Assembly: GCA_901538445.1 (NCBI GenBank)
Contig: LR594584.1
Coordinates: 588,603-652,602 of the forward strand
DNA: 64,000 nt
Direction: 5' to 3'
Source of the DNA: Gemmataceae bacterium
GTDB taxonomy: Bacteria > Planctomycetota > Planctomycetia > Gemmatales > Gemmataceae
A program made the position numbers and the translations under genes. Shown piece after piece: positions 17,938 to 27,786 of the stretch. The first letter of the stretch is position 1, and every line of letters starts with the position of its first letter. Under the pieces are notes generated by a model. That model was not told where the DNA came from and did not search any database. It saw nothing but the letters and a program-made list of their open reading frames with translations.

Positions 17938-19296
17938 ATGCCCGCAACACACACTCGCGGTCGGATCGGTCTCGTGCTGACCTGTCTCTGGCTGCTCGGA
18001 GGGGCGGCCGCGGGCCAGGATGCGGCGGTCACCCTCCAGGAGAAGTTCGACCCCGGCCACACGTCGAAGGTCGATGTCGCCGTCAAGCTCACGGGGCGGC
18101 TCGCGGTCCCGCTCCAAAAGGGGAAGGCACCCGATTTGGTCACGCTCGCCGGCACGAGCCGCGTGACCTACGAGGAGCGGGTGCTGCCGCCCGACGACGC
18201 CGGCACGCTCAAATCGGTTCGCGGCTACCGCGAGGTGGAGTTCGGCCGCACGCTCGGCAACGCCACACAGGACGCCGGGATCCGCCCGTCGGTTCGCCGC
18301 ATGGTCGTCATCAAGACCGAGAACCGCCGCGCCCCGTTCTCGCCGGACGGCCCCCTCACCTGGGGCGAGATCGACGTCGTCCGCACTGACGTGTTCAACC
18401 CCGCGGTGGTCCCCGGCCTGCTGCCGGGCCGCCCCGTGAAGAAGGGCGACACCTGGAAGGTGACGCCGGCCGCGGTCGCCGAACTCACCGACATGGAGAA
18501 GATCGAGGCCGGCGAGCTGACGGTCGAGTTCGTCGGCACCACCGAGATCGGCAACCAGAAGATGGCCCGGCTCCAGATCAGCGGGACGGTCCGCGGCGTG
18601 AACCAAGACGGCCCGAGCCGCCAGAAGCTCGACGGCACCGCGTACTTCGACCTCGGGGCCGGAACGCTCGCGTACCTGTCGCTCAAGGGGACCCACGAAC
18701 TGCTCGACGGGGCCGGGCAGGTCGTCGGCCGGATCGAGGGCCAGTTCACGATGACTCGCACGAAGCTCGACAAGCTCCCGCCGGACCTCTCCGACGCCTC
18801 GTTACGGGGGCTGGAGTTGCGACCGAACGCGGAGAACACCCTGATGCTGTACGACGACCCGCGGCTCGGGGTTCGGTTCCTGTACCCCCGCGGGTGGCGG
18901 GTCGGTGCGGTGCAAGGGAAGCAGGTCACGCTCGATCACGCCCGCGGGTCCGGGGTGCTCATCACCGTCGAGCCGACCGCCAAGGTGCCGACCGCGGCCG
19001 AGTACGCGAAGGAGATCGCGACCTTCATTCAGAAGGAGAAGGCGACCGTCACGGCCGAGGACAAGCCGACCCGCGTGCGGGCCGAGCCCGTCCAGCTCGA
19101 CCGCTTCGGCATGGACGCGACCTTCGGGAACGACAAGGTGCGGCTGGAGTACGCGGTCCTGGCACAGAGCGACGGTGGGGTGACCCTCGCGGCCCGCATC
19201 CCGGCGGCCGACGCCGCGGCGCTCAAGCCCGAGGTCGAGCGCGTCATCCGCAGCCTGTCGGTGACGAAGAAGATCGAGGAGCCCGCGGGGAAGTGA
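17938..19296 (+). CDS. Secreted protein with C-terminal PsbP/Mog1-like domain
   Basis: The protein has 452 residues from the ATG at 17938, which gives a signal peptide (IGLVLTCLWLLGGAAAGQDA). The N-terminal ~260 residues form a beta-rich domain resembling DUF6263-like proteins that recur in planctomycetes (VDVAVKLTGRLAVPL, then GLLPGRPVKKGDTWKV and DGTAYFDLGAGTLAYLSLKG). From residue ~300 a second domain begins LMLYDDPRLGVRFLYPRGWRV and ends VERVIRSLSV, the layout of PsbP/Mog1-like folds. No enzyme motif is visible. An exported structural or binding role is likely but unknown. It is convergent with the dehydrogenase gene downstream, with a gap of only ~30 bases. Confidence 0.72.
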   Translation: MPATHTRGRIGLVLTCLWLLGGAAAGQDAAVTLQEKFDPGHTSKVDVAVKLTGRLAVPLQKGKAPDLVTLAGTSRVTYEERVLPPDDAGTLKSVRGYREVEFGRTLGNATQDAGIRPSVRRMVVIKTENRRAPFSPDGPLTWGEIDVVRTDVFNPAVVPGLLPGRPVKKGDTWKVTPAAVAELTDMEKIEAGELTVEFVGTTEIGNQKMARLQISGTVRGVNQDGPSRQKLDGTAYFDLGAGTLAYLSLKGTHELLDGAGQVVGRIEGQFTMTRTKLDKLPPDLSDASLRGLELRPNAENTLMLYDDPRLGVRFLYPRGWRVGAVQGKQVTLDHARGSGVLITVEPTAKVPTAAEYAKEIATFIQKEKATVTAEDKPTRVRAEPVQLDRFGMDATFGNDKVRLEYAVLAQSDGGVTLAARIPAADAAALKPEVERVIRSLSVTKKIEEPAGK

Positions 19297-19328
19297 ACAA
19301 GAGCCGGCGAACCCTGATCGCCAGCAAA

Positions 19329-20381
19329 TCACGCCGGCAGTGCGACTTTCAACTCCGTGGCGGTCTTCGAGATCAGCTCCCACGTCCCGTCCGGCACGGC
19401 GATGCCCTCCACCAGGCGCTTCGCCTTCGTGCTGCGCTCCGGGTCGCCCGGGAGGGTGATCGCGCCCGCGCCGGCGGCCGTCGGGCACGACCGCACGTAG
19501 CTCGTGAGCCCGTCGGACTCCTTCAAGAAGTGGTCGGTCCCGCCGAACAGCGCCGGGTTGTACAGCACGAACACCGCGGCGTTGCCGGCCCCCGGCAGCG
19601 GGAACGCCGGGTTGCTGCACGACCCACCGGACAGCCCGCCGCACAGCAGGTCGAGGAGCAGGCCGAGGCCGAACCCCTTATACGCCTGCGACCCGCCGAA
19701 CGGCACCAGGCTGCCCCGCGGCTCGTTGTAGAGCACGCTCGGATCGGTCGTCGGCTCGCCCGTGTTGTCGATCAGCCACCCGTCCGGGCACGGCTGCTTC
19801 TTCTGGAACTGCGCCCGCACCTTCCCCTCGGCGGCGGCGCTGGTGCCGAAGTCGAGCACGACCGGGTCGGTCGAGGTCGGCGCGCCGAAGCAGATCGGGT
19901 TGGTGCTGATGCGGCCCTCGGTGCCGCCGGGCGGGGCGACGCGGCGGCCCGAGCCGTGCGAGTTGACCGCGGCGAACAGCGCCATCTTCTCGCGGGCGGC
20001 GAACTCGGCGTACTCCCCGAGCCGGCCGACGTGCCCGCACTGCCGCAGCGTGCCGGCCGCGACGCCGAGCGCCTTCGCCTTCGGGACGAGCTTGTCGAGC
20101 AGCCGGTACGCCTGCACCTGGCCGAGCCCCCAGTTGCCGTCGGCGGCGACGACCGCGGGCGTCTCGTTGATGACGGTCAGCGGCACCCCGGCCTTGAACG
20201 TGCCCTTCTTGAGGAAGTCGATGTACTGCGGGATCCGCATGACGCCGTGCGAGTCGTGCCCGCACAGGTTGGCGTCGACGAGGCTGTTCGAGACGACCTC
20301 GGCGTCGGCGGCCGGCACGCCCGCGGCCTCGAACAGGGACCGGGCCAGGGCGGCGAGCGACGCGGCGGGGAGCGTGGGCAT
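19329..20381 (-). CDS. Ldh2-family malate/lactate/ureidoglycolate dehydrogenase
   Basis: This 350-residue protein is a full-length member of the Ldh2/MdH oxidoreductase family, which uses NAD(P)H to reduce 2-oxoacids and related substrates in the cytoplasm. Hallmarks are the N-terminal LVDANLCGHDSHGVMRIPQYI (catalytic His region), the nucleotide-binding stretch NSHGSGRRVAPPGG...ISTNPICFGAP, the middle FGTSAAAEGKV, and the C-terminal YKGFGLGLLLDLLCGGLSGG. The substrate cannot be told from sequence; malate, lactate, sulfolactate and ureidoglycolate are all used in the family. It is divergent from the epimerase gene with ~100 bases between starts. Confidence 0.92.
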   Translation of the reverse strand: MPTLPAASLAALARSLFEAAGVPAADAEVVSNSLVDANLCGHDSHGVMRIPQYIDFLKKGTFKAGVPLTVINETPAVVAADGNWGLGQVQAYRLLDKLVPKAKALGVAAGTLRQCGHVGRLGEYAEFAAREKMALFAAVNSHGSGRRVAPPGGTEGRISTNPICFGAPTSTDPVVLDFGTSAAAEGKVRAQFQKKQPCPDGWLIDNTGEPTTDPSVLYNEPRGSLVPFGGSQAYKGFGLGLLLDLLCGGLSGGSCSNPAFPLPGAGNAAVFVLYNPALFGGTDHFLKESDGLTSYVRSCPTAAGAGAITLPGDPERSTKAKRLVEGIAVPDGTWELISKTATELKVALPA

Positions 20382-20481
20382 GGGAGTCGATCGGGTGTGG
20401 AGGTGACAATTCGGTTGGCGACACGTGGTAATCCCACCCTACAATCGACGTCACCCATCGTCAGCCCCAGCGGGAGCGCCC

Positions 20482-21513
20482 ATGTCGTTCGAAGTCCACA
20501 TCGCGCCGAACAAGGCCGGCGAGCGCGCCGGCGACGTGTACGAACTGACCGACGCGGCGAGCACGGTCCGGGCCGAGGTGTGGCCGCAGTGGGGGTTCAA
20601 CTGCCTCCGCTGGCAACTCCGCCAGGAGGACGGCCGCTGGGCCGACGTGCTGTTCGCGATGCCCGACTGGGAGTCGAACCCGGTGCCGACGCGGAGCGGG
20701 CACCCGATCCTGTTCCCGTTCCCCGGCCGGCTCCGCGACGGGAAGCTCCCGTTCGAGGGCGGCACGTACCAGCTCGCGCTCACCGACAACACGAAGCAGC
20801 ACGCGATCCACGGGTTCACCCCGCGGAACCCGTGGCGGGTGGTCGAGTGGAACGGCGGCCCGGACTCGGCGTTCGTGACCGGCGAGTTCACGCTCTCGAA
20901 GGACTTCCCCGAGGCACTGCCGACCTGGCCGAGCGACTTTACGCTGACCGTGACGTACCGGCTCCGCCGCGACGCGCTGCGGGTCGAGGCGACGGTGACG
21001 AACCTGGGCGACAGGCCCCTGCCCTTCGGCCTCGGCTACCACCCGTACTTCCGGCTCCCGGGGGTGAGCGACGCGGACGTCGGCGGGCACGTCCTCCAGG
21101 CGAACATGGGCGAACTATGGGAGGCCGAGAACAACCTGCCCACGGGCAACCGCGTCCCGCTGCCCGACGCGATCGACTTCCGCGAGCCGAAACCGGTCGG
21201 GGCGGTGCAACTCGACCACGTCTTCACGGCCCCGCCCGAGGCGGCCCCGCGGGTCGGCGGTCTGAGCCAGCTCGCGGTGCTCTCGCACCCCGACGCGGCC
21301 GGGTGCGTGCAGTTTTTGGTCGGCACCGGGTTCCAGAACCTGGTCCTCTTCACCCCGGCCCACCGCCACGCGATCGCGATCGAACCGTACACCTGTTCGG
21401 CCGACGCCTCGAACCTCGCGGCCCGCGGGGTGCCGTCGAACTGGCTCACCGTTCCCGTCGGCGGGCGGTGGTCGGAGCCGGTCGAGTACCGCTGGGTGCC
21501 CGGGGAGTTGTGA
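20482..21513 (+). CDS. Aldose 1-epimerase family protein
   Basis: A protein of 343 residues starts at the ATG at 20482. It has the galactose-mutarotase beta-sandwich layout: EVWPQWGFNCLRWQLR, HPILFPFPGRLRDGKL, the catalytic-type His in KQHAIHGFTPRNPWRV, GLGYHPYFRLPG with its second conserved His, and a late Glu in HAIAIEPYTCSAD. Such enzymes interconvert sugar anomers in the cytoplasm. The specific sugar is unknown. It is followed by the kinase gene after ~90 bases on the same strand. Confidence 0.9.
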   Translation: MSFEVHIAPNKAGERAGDVYELTDAASTVRAEVWPQWGFNCLRWQLRQEDGRWADVLFAMPDWESNPVPTRSGHPILFPFPGRLRDGKLPFEGGTYQLALTDNTKQHAIHGFTPRNPWRVVEWNGGPDSAFVTGEFTLSKDFPEALPTWPSDFTLTVTYRLRRDALRVEATVTNLGDRPLPFGLGYHPYFRLPGVSDADVGGHVLQANMGELWEAENNLPTGNRVPLPDAIDFREPKPVGAVQLDHVFTAPPEAAPRVGGLSQLAVLSHPDAAGCVQFLVGTGFQNLVLFTPAHRHAIAIEPYTCSADASNLAARGVPSNWLTVPVGGRWSEPVEYRWVPGEL

Positions 21514-21605
21514 GGCGGGTTCTCCCGCGGCGTTTGCCAGGGTGACATTCTCGCACTAGAGTTGGCAGTCCGGCGAGAACCGCCCGGTGTGTCGAGGGTT
21601 TGGGC

Positions 21606-22976
21606 ATGCAGGGTAAAATCGCCCTGAAGAAGTACAAGTTGCTCCAGGTGCTCGGGCGCGGGAGCAACGGCGAGGTGTACCTCGCCCAGCCGCTGGCCGA
21701 CCCGCAGCACCGGGTCGTGGTCAAGCGCGTCCACAAGCACATGACCCAGCACCCGAAGTTCGACCAGCTCTTCGAGGCCGAAGTCAAGTCGATGGCGGGG
21801 TTCGCCCACCCCTACGCCGTGCAGTTCATCGAGGCCTCGCTCAAGGACCCGATCGGCCCGTGCCTGGTCATGGAGTACGTCCCCGGGAAGACCCTGGAGG
21901 AGGTGCTCGAGGCGGTCCGCACCCTCGACGTGTACCGCACCGGGACGCTCCTCGGGTACTTCTGCCACGCGCTCCAGGCCGCCCACGACGCGGGCATCAT
22001 CCACCGCGACCTGAAGCCCGCGAACGTGATGGTCGTCGGGGCCGGCTCGGCGAACGAGTCGCTCAAGGTCATGGACTTCGGGTTCGCGGGGTTCGCCGAC
22101 AAGCCGCACCTTCAACTCGCCGAACTCACCGGCGAGGGTCCGATCCACGCCATCGGCACCCCCGCCTACGTCAGCCCCGAGATGATCCGCGGCGACACCG
22201 TGGACTGGCGGAGCGACCTGTACTCGGTCGGCGTGATCCTCTACGAGATGCTCACCGGCCGGCTCCCGTTCGAGGACCACGACCAGGACGCCCTGCTGAA
22301 CGCGCACGTCAACCGGCCGCCGCCGAAGTTCTCGAAGGTCGGGGTCACGAACGTGCCCCCGGCGGTCGAGGCGACCATCATGTTCGCGCTGTCGAAGTTC
22401 CCGAACGAGCGGCCGCAATCGGCCCACGAACTCGCGGACATGTTCGGCCGCTCCCTCGGTGCCGACCTGTGGTCCCTGACCGCCCCGGCCGGGTGGGAGC
22501 CGATGCCGATCGCGGCCGAGATCGCCGACGAGCCGCCGAGCACCAAGAGCCTCCCGCCGGACCCGTTCCGGGTCGAGGAGCAGTTCGAGGTGCTGATCCC
22601 CGAGCGGATGATCGCGGCGAAGCTGAAGGGGTTCAACGACGACAACGCCGGGTTCGTGGTCGCGAGCGAACCGGGGCAGATCCGGCTGCACATCGGGTTC
22701 CCGGGCGGCAAGCCGCCGGGCGGGGTCCCGGCACACGCGCAGGGCACCGGCGGGAGCGGCATCATGAGCTGGTTCCGCACCGTGCGCAAGCCGTCGTTCG
22801 CCGCGGGCCAGGAGCCGATCGAGATCGAGTTGAACCTGGAGAAGCCGGACCCGTCGCAGGCGCGGATGAACGTGCGCGTCGTGTTCCGCCCCGTCGATGG
22901 GTACAAGCCCGCCAGCTCCCGCAACTGGCGGCCCCGCTGTGAGGCCCTCTTCACGGCGCTGCGGCGGTACTTGTAG
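21606..22976 (+). CDS. Serine/threonine protein kinase with planctomycete C-terminal domain
   Basis: This 456-residue kinase starts at the ATG at 21606, which sits better behind the gaggg ribosome-binding site than the TTG two codons earlier. Residues ~10-275 form a Hanks-type kinase: glycine loop LGRGSNGEVY, catalytic Lys ~40 (VVVKRV), HRDLKPAN (133-140), DFG (157-159) and APE-equivalent SPEMI. The C-terminal ~170 residues (FEVLIPERMIAAKLKG to the end) form a separate beta-rich domain containing IEIELNLEKP and NVRVVFRPVDGYKP. I recognise this domain only as something that accompanies kinases. No membrane segment is present, so it acts in the cytoplasm. It is convergent with the C39-like gene across a perfect palindrome. 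Confidence 0.93.
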   Translation: MQGKIALKKYKLLQVLGRGSNGEVYLAQPLADPQHRVVVKRVHKHMTQHPKFDQLFEAEVKSMAGFAHPYAVQFIEASLKDPIGPCLVMEYVPGKTLEEVLEAVRTLDVYRTGTLLGYFCHALQAAHDAGIIHRDLKPANVMVVGAGSANESLKVMDFGFAGFADKPHLQLAELTGEGPIHAIGTPAYVSPEMIRGDTVDWRSDLYSVGVILYEMLTGRLPFEDHDQDALLNAHVNRPPPKFSKVGVTNVPPAVEATIMFALSKFPNERPQSAHELADMFGRSLGADLWSLTAPAGWEPMPIAAEIADEPPSTKSLPPDPFRVEEQFEVLIPERMIAAKLKGFNDDNAGFVVASEPGQIRLHIGFPGGKPPGGVPAHAQGTGGSGIMSWFRTVRKPSFAAGQEPIEIELNLEKPDPSQARMNVRVVFRPVDGYKPASSRNWRPRCEALFTALRRYL

Positions 22977-22990
22977 GTTTCGTCGGCGAG

Positions 22991-23043
22991 CGGGGAGCGT
23001 GAGCGACCGGGGCAACGGTTGCCCCGGTCGCTCACGCTCCCCG
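22991..23043. terminator. Perfect 26-bp palindrome between convergent genes
   Basis: Two perfect 26-base arms (starting cggggagcgtgagcgaccgg) are separated by one base. The palindrome lies 15 bases past the kinase stop and 8 bases before the end of the convergent protease gene. It is a strong bidirectional terminator candidate. Its arms are unrelated to the other palindrome families of the window. Confidence 0.7.
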
Positions 23044-23050
23044 AGTCGCT

Positions 23051-23866
23051 TCACTTCACCAATCGGATCGCGGTGCCGTCCCAGTCGGGCTCGAAGTCCT
23101 CGCGCTTCTCGGCGTGGGCGCGGCCGACCGCGGGGTCGAAGATGATGACCACCTCGGGCACCGCGGCGTACACGACCACGGCGTGGCCCGTGTTGCGGCC
23201 CTTCACGTGCGCGATGAACGGCCCGCCGCGGCGCACGCACTCGTCGTAGGTCGTCGGCCCGGCCTCGACGCGCCAGCCGTGCGCGGCCGCCTTCTGGTCG
23301 AGCGCGAGGCTCATCCCCTGCGCGTCGGCACCGAGGAGGGATGTTCCCGACAGGTACGCCATTTCCCCCTCGCTCGCGGGGATGCCGGCGAGTGCGAGGA
23401 GCATCGCGGCCGCGGTCGCCGAGCACGTCGTCGCGCTCGACTGGTGGAGCAACCCGGACGAATCGGGAACCCGCTCCCACGCCTTCGGCTCCGCGAACCG
23501 CCACCACAGCCGCCCGCTCGACTCGATCTCGGCGAGCAGCAGCGCGACGATTCCGATGCTCGCGATGAAGCTCGAACTCATGCTCCGGCCTGGGACGGAC
23601 CACACGCACCCGAGCAGAAAGCACGCGACCCAGCACAGTAGGCACGTGAGCCCGCCGAGCTGGAACCCGACCCGCTCGAACCGCATCGGCAGGAGCCGGT
23701 ACGCCGACGCGACGCCGAGCCCCAGGGCCGCGAGTGCGAGAACGAGCGCGGCGGCCCGCACAGCCCGCGGCCACCGGCGGAACCGGGTGCCGAGCAGGAA
23801 CAGCCCGGCGCACAGGACGCCGGGGAGGAGGAACGCCGCAACGTCGAGGGCCAGGGGCCGCAGCAT
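23051..23866 (-). CDS. Membrane-bound C39-like cysteine peptidase
   Basis: The protein has 271 residues from the ATG at 23866. Four hydrophobic segments (about 8-26, 38-56, 70-90 and 99-113) are followed by a C39-type papain-fold domain. Gln ~142 and Cys ~148 (HQSSATTCSATAAAML) would be the oxyanion and nucleophile. His ~228 (NTGHAVVVYA) and Asp ~244 (FDPAVG) complete the triad. C39 domains usually cut double-glycine leaders while fused to ABC exporters; here there is no ATPase and the membrane part comes first. A stand-alone processing protease is inferred. No leader-bearing peptide gene was found beside it. Confidence 0.8.
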   Translation of the reverse strand: MLRPLALDVAAFLLPGVLCAGLFLLGTRFRRWPRAVRAAALVLALAALGLGVASAYRLLPMRFERVGFQLGGLTCLLCWVACFLLGCVWSVPGRSMSSSFIASIGIVALLLAEIESSGRLWWRFAEPKAWERVPDSSGLLHQSSATTCSATAAAMLLALAGIPASEGEMAYLSGTSLLGADAQGMSLALDQKAAAHGWRVEAGPTTYDECVRRGGPFIAHVKGRNTGHAVVVYAAVPEVVIIFDPAVGRAHAEKREDFEPDWDGTAIRLVK

Positions 23867-24054
23867 GAACGCCCTTTCTTCTCCAGGGAACCGCGGGCGG
23901 CGACGGTTGACACATTTCCACCCGCCCCTAATGATAACCATTCCTTTGCCCCCTGGGCGCACGCGTGCCGCGCGAACCCCACACGGCCCGCAGACTGTCT
24001 CGACTCCGGTCGGTCCCGGAGCCGACCCCCGCAGCCAAACAAGGACGCTGACCG

Positions 24055-27000
24055 ATGACCTCGTCCGACCCGACGCCTGAGCCGGCCGACGCCACGTCCC
24101 CCGCCCCCGAGACGCCGCCGACCCCGCAGCCCGAAGCGGCCGCCCCCGCGAGCGAGACGCCGGTCGTGCCCGAGGTCGGGACCGCGGCCGACGCCCCGCC
24201 GGCCCCCGCGCCGGCCCAGGAGCGGAAGACGGTGATGCTGCCGGCGCTGCCGCCGCAGCCGGTGCCCACGGTGCCGCCGGCCCCGCAACCGCACGACCTG
24301 TCGCGGATCGCGCAGGACCTGCAGATCCGCAAGGCGCAGGTCGAGGCCGTCGTCCAGTTGCTCGACGAGGAGAACACGGTCCCGTTCATCACCCGGTACC
24401 GCAAGGAGCGGACCGGCGGGCTGAACGAGGAGGTCATCGGCCGGATCCAGGAGCGCGTCCAGAACCTTCGCGAACTCGCCAGCCGCAAGCAGACCATTCT
24501 CAAGAGTATCGCCAACCAGGGCCGGCTCAACGACGCCCTCACCCAGGCGATCCTCGCCGCCGAAAGCCCCAAGCGGCTCGAGGACCTGTACCTGCCGTTC
24601 AAGCCGAAGAAGAAGTCGCTGGCGACCGAGGCCCGCGAGAAGGGGCTCGGGCCGCTGGCCGAGGCGATCTGGAACCGCGACCCGGCCGTCGCCAACCTCG
24701 CCGAGGTGCTCCCGGGGCTGGTCGACCCCGACAAGTGGCTGCTCAACACCGACGACGTCATGGCCGGGGTGCGGAACATCCTCGCCGACATGGTGTCCGA
24801 CGCGGCCGACGTCCGCGGGCCGCTCCGCGCCTTCACCTGGGACACCGGCCTCATCGCCGCCGTGCGGATCGAGACGCTCCCCGAGGGCAAGGGCAAGGAG
24901 TACGAGCCGTACTTCAACTTCAAGGAACTGGTGAAGGAGATCCCGCCGCACCGCGTCCTGGCGATCAACCGCGGCGAGAAGGCCAACGTCCTCCGGGTCC
25001 GCGTGGACACCGACGTGACGATGGCCAACGAGATCGCGCAGTACCACCTCGGCGTCGCCGACCACCCGCACCGCGAGTTGCTCGTCGAGGTCGTCAAGGA
25101 CGCCCTGGAGCGGCTCGTGCTGCCCGGCCTCGAGCGCGAGGTCCGCCGGGAACTCACCGAGCGCGCCCAGGACCACGCGGTCCTCGTGTTCGCCAAGAAC
25201 CTCAAGAGCCTGCTGCTCCAGCCGCCGCTCCGCGGCCGCAAGGTGCTCGCGGTGGACCCCGGCATCCGCACCGGGTGCAAGCTCGCGGTCCTCGACGAGA
25301 CCGGCAAGCTCCTCGAGGACGCGGTCGTGTACCCGCACGGCCAGAAGAAGGGCCAGGCCGACGCGAAGCGGAAGGTCGAGCAGCTCGTCCGCAAGCACCA
25401 GATTTCCGTGATCGCCATCGGCAACGGGACCGGGTGCCGCGAGACCGAGCAGCTCGTCGCCGACCTGATCGGCGACCTGGAGCACCGGCGGCTCAACCCG
25501 CCGCCCGCGGTCCCCGCCGCGACCACCGAGACGAGCGCGACGCCGGCCCCGGCCGGCCCGCCCCCGGAGGCCGCCGCCCCGGTTCTGCCGGACGTTCCGC
25601 CGCAGGCCGAGAGCATCGTCTCGGCCCCGGCCGGGCTGCCCGAGGGCGACAACTCGATCAGCTCGGTCGTCGTGCTGACGCAGCCGTCGGTCGAGACCGT
25701 GGGCGGCACCCCCACCGGCGAATCGGTGACCACCGGGTCGCCGTCCGAGCCGGTCAGCGCGGTCGAGAACCCGGCCCCGGCCGCTCCGGCGCCGCAGCCC
25801 CAGATCAGCCTCGAAGGGCTCCCCGAGGCCCCGGCCGATCTGGCCTACGTGATCGTGATCGAGGCCGGGGCCAGCGACTACTCGGCGAGCCCGATCGCCC
25901 GCGAGGAGTTCCCAGACCTCGACGCCACGACCCGCGGCACCATCAGCATCGGCCGCCGGCTCCAGGACCCGCTCGCCGAGCTGGTGAAGATCGACCCGCA
26001 GCACATCGGCGTCGGCCTGTACCAGCACGACGTGAAGCAGAAGCACCTCAAGGAGTCGCTCGAGGTCGTCATCGGGTCGAGCGTGAACACGGTCGGCGTG
26101 GACCTGAACACCGCGAGCGTCCCCCTCCTGCGGCACGTCTCGGGGCTGAACCAGCTCGTCGCGCGGGAGGTGGTCAGCTACCGCGAGCAGAAGGGGAAGT
26201 TCACGTCCCGGGCGCAGCTCCAGGAGGTCGCGGGGCTCGGCGAGAAGCGGTTCACGCAGGCCGCCGGGTTCCTCAAGATCTCGGACGCGGCCGACCCGCT
26301 CGACGCGACCTGGATCCACCCCGAGAGCTACGGCGTCGCCCGGCAGGTGCTCGCGGACCTCGGGTTCGCCCCCGCCGACCTCCGGGACAAGGCGAAGCTC
26401 GACGAGATCCGCGGCAAGCTCGCGACCCTGAACGTGTCGGAGGTCGCCGCCCGGCTCAACGCGGGCGAGCCGACGGTCCGCGACATCTTCGACGCGCTGG
26501 CCCGCCCCGGCCGCGACCCACGCGAGGACCTGCCGCCGCCGATCTTCAAGAAGGGCGTGCTGAAGCTCGAGGACATCACCGCCGGCATGGAGCTGAAGGG
26601 GACGGTGCTCAACGTCGTCCCGTTCGGCGCGTTCGTGGACATCGGCCTGAAGGAGAGCGGGCTGGTTCACATCAGCCAGATGGCGAACCGGTACATCAAG
26701 AGCCCGTACGACGTGGTGGCGGTCGGCGACGTCATCACCGTGTGGGTGATGGAGGTCAAGCCGGGCGAGAAGAAGATCTCGCTGTCGATGATCCCGCCGG
26801 GCCAGGAGCGGCGGCCGGGCGGCCCGGGTGGCGGGGGCGGCCGCGGCCAGCAGCAGGGCGGCCCGCCGCCCCGCGAGCGCGGCGAGCGCGGCGACCGCCC
26901 CGAGCGCGGCCCGGCCCCGCAGCAGCAACCGCAACCGCAGGGCGACCGCGGGTTCCAGGGCCGCGGCCAGGGTCCGGGTGCGGGTCAGGGCGGCGGGTTC

Positions 27001-27359
27001 CAGCCCCGCGGCGACCGGCCGCCGGGGGCGGGTTCCAGCAGACGCGGGGCCAGGGGCCGTCGCGGTTCGGCCGCGCCGCCGGTGGGCCGCCGCGCCCGGG
27101 GGCCGGTCCGCAGCAGCCACAGCCGCAGGGCGGCGCTCCGGAGCAACCGGCCGAGGTCGCGCCGCCGCCCAAGCCGAAGCCCGCGGCTAAGCCGAAGCCG
27201 CTGCCGAACCTGTCCACCGACAAGAAGACCGGGAAGGCCGCGCTGAACACGTTCGCGGAGTTGGCCGCGTTCTTCAAGAAGGAGGACCCGAAGCCGGTGG
27301 AGCCGCCGAAGCCGGCCGAGGGCGACGCGAAGCCCGAGGGCGAGCAACCGCAGCCGTGA
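24055..27359 (+). CDS. tex: Tex-family RNA-binding protein, frameshifted near the C-terminus
   Basis: Tex is a nucleic-acid-binding protein linked to transcription. The frame from 24055 carries a Pro/Ala-rich N-terminal extension (residues 1-82), the Tex N-terminal helical domain, a YqgF-like RNase H fold from ~393 (VLAVDPGIRTGCKLAVLDETG), helix-hairpin-helix units (~680-760) and an S1 domain (~843-910, GTVLNVVPFGAFVDIGLKES). Two oddities stand out. A ~110-residue Pro/Ala-rich insertion (~482-593) interrupts the YqgF domain. In addition, the Gly/Arg/Gln-rich tail changes frame at a run of five G at 27024-27028. Shifting by -1 there restores a plausible tail ending LNTFAELAAFFKKEDPK at the TGA at 27357-27359; without it, translation ends at 27246 with Arg/Ser-rich sequence. 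Confidence 0.88.
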
Positions 27360-27401
27360 CACCGGGGAGCCCCCGGAACGTGCGGCCGGATGTGAAGGAC
27401 G

Positions 27402-27445
27402 CGGGGCCGGTGAGGGGCGACCAGGGTCGGCCCTCACCGGCCCCG
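27402..27445 (+). terminator. Hairpin terminator candidate after tex
   Basis: A perfect 15-bp stem (cggggccggtgaggg and complement) with a 14-base loop lies ~43 bases after the tex stop and before the convergent small gene ending at 27472. It supports 27359 as the natural end of tex. Confidence 0.6.
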
Positions 27446-27471
27446 GGCCTTGACGCCCCGTGCGGCACGGG

Positions 27472-27738
27472 TCACGCCGTGGATCTTGAGCCACGCCACG
27501 TCTCTGAGCCGAGCGCGACCAGCGTCTCGGCAGCGAGGGGCCCGGCCGCCCGGCCCTCCCGGAGCAGCGCCGCCAACTCGCGGGCCAGACGCTCGATCGC
27601 GGCGCGGCGGCCCGTCGGGGCCGCGGGCCGGCGGGCCAGCCAGTCCAGCAGCGCCGCCGGCCCGCGGCCGAGTTCGATCGCCCGCGCGATCAGCGGCGCG
27701 AGGGCCGAACTGGCCGGCCCGTCGTCGTGTGTCCGCAC
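27472..27738 (-). CDS. Small hypothetical protein
   Basis: This protein of 88 residues is read from the GTG at 27738, which has a strong ggggagg ribosome-binding site 5 bases upstream; a GTG at 27780 is possible. The sequence is alpha-helical and Ala/Arg/Leu-rich (ALAPLIARAIELGRGPAALL, AAIERLARELAALLREGRA) with no recognised family. It follows the Calx-beta gene closely on the same strand, so the two may be cotranscribed. Confidence 0.45.
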   Translation of the reverse strand: MRTHDDGPASSALAPLIARAIELGRGPAALLDWLARRPAAPTGRRAAIERLARELAALLREGRAAGPLAAETLVALGSETWRGSRSTA

Positions 27739-27786
27739 AAGAGCCTCCCCTGCTCCGGGCGATTGAGTCTCCGGGTCCACGCGTGT

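Noticed and set aside
23578..27120. Minus-strand frame of ~1180 codons opposite tex
   Set aside because: Leu/Arg/Val/Asp-rich shadow with no motif; tex on the plus strand has clear domains.
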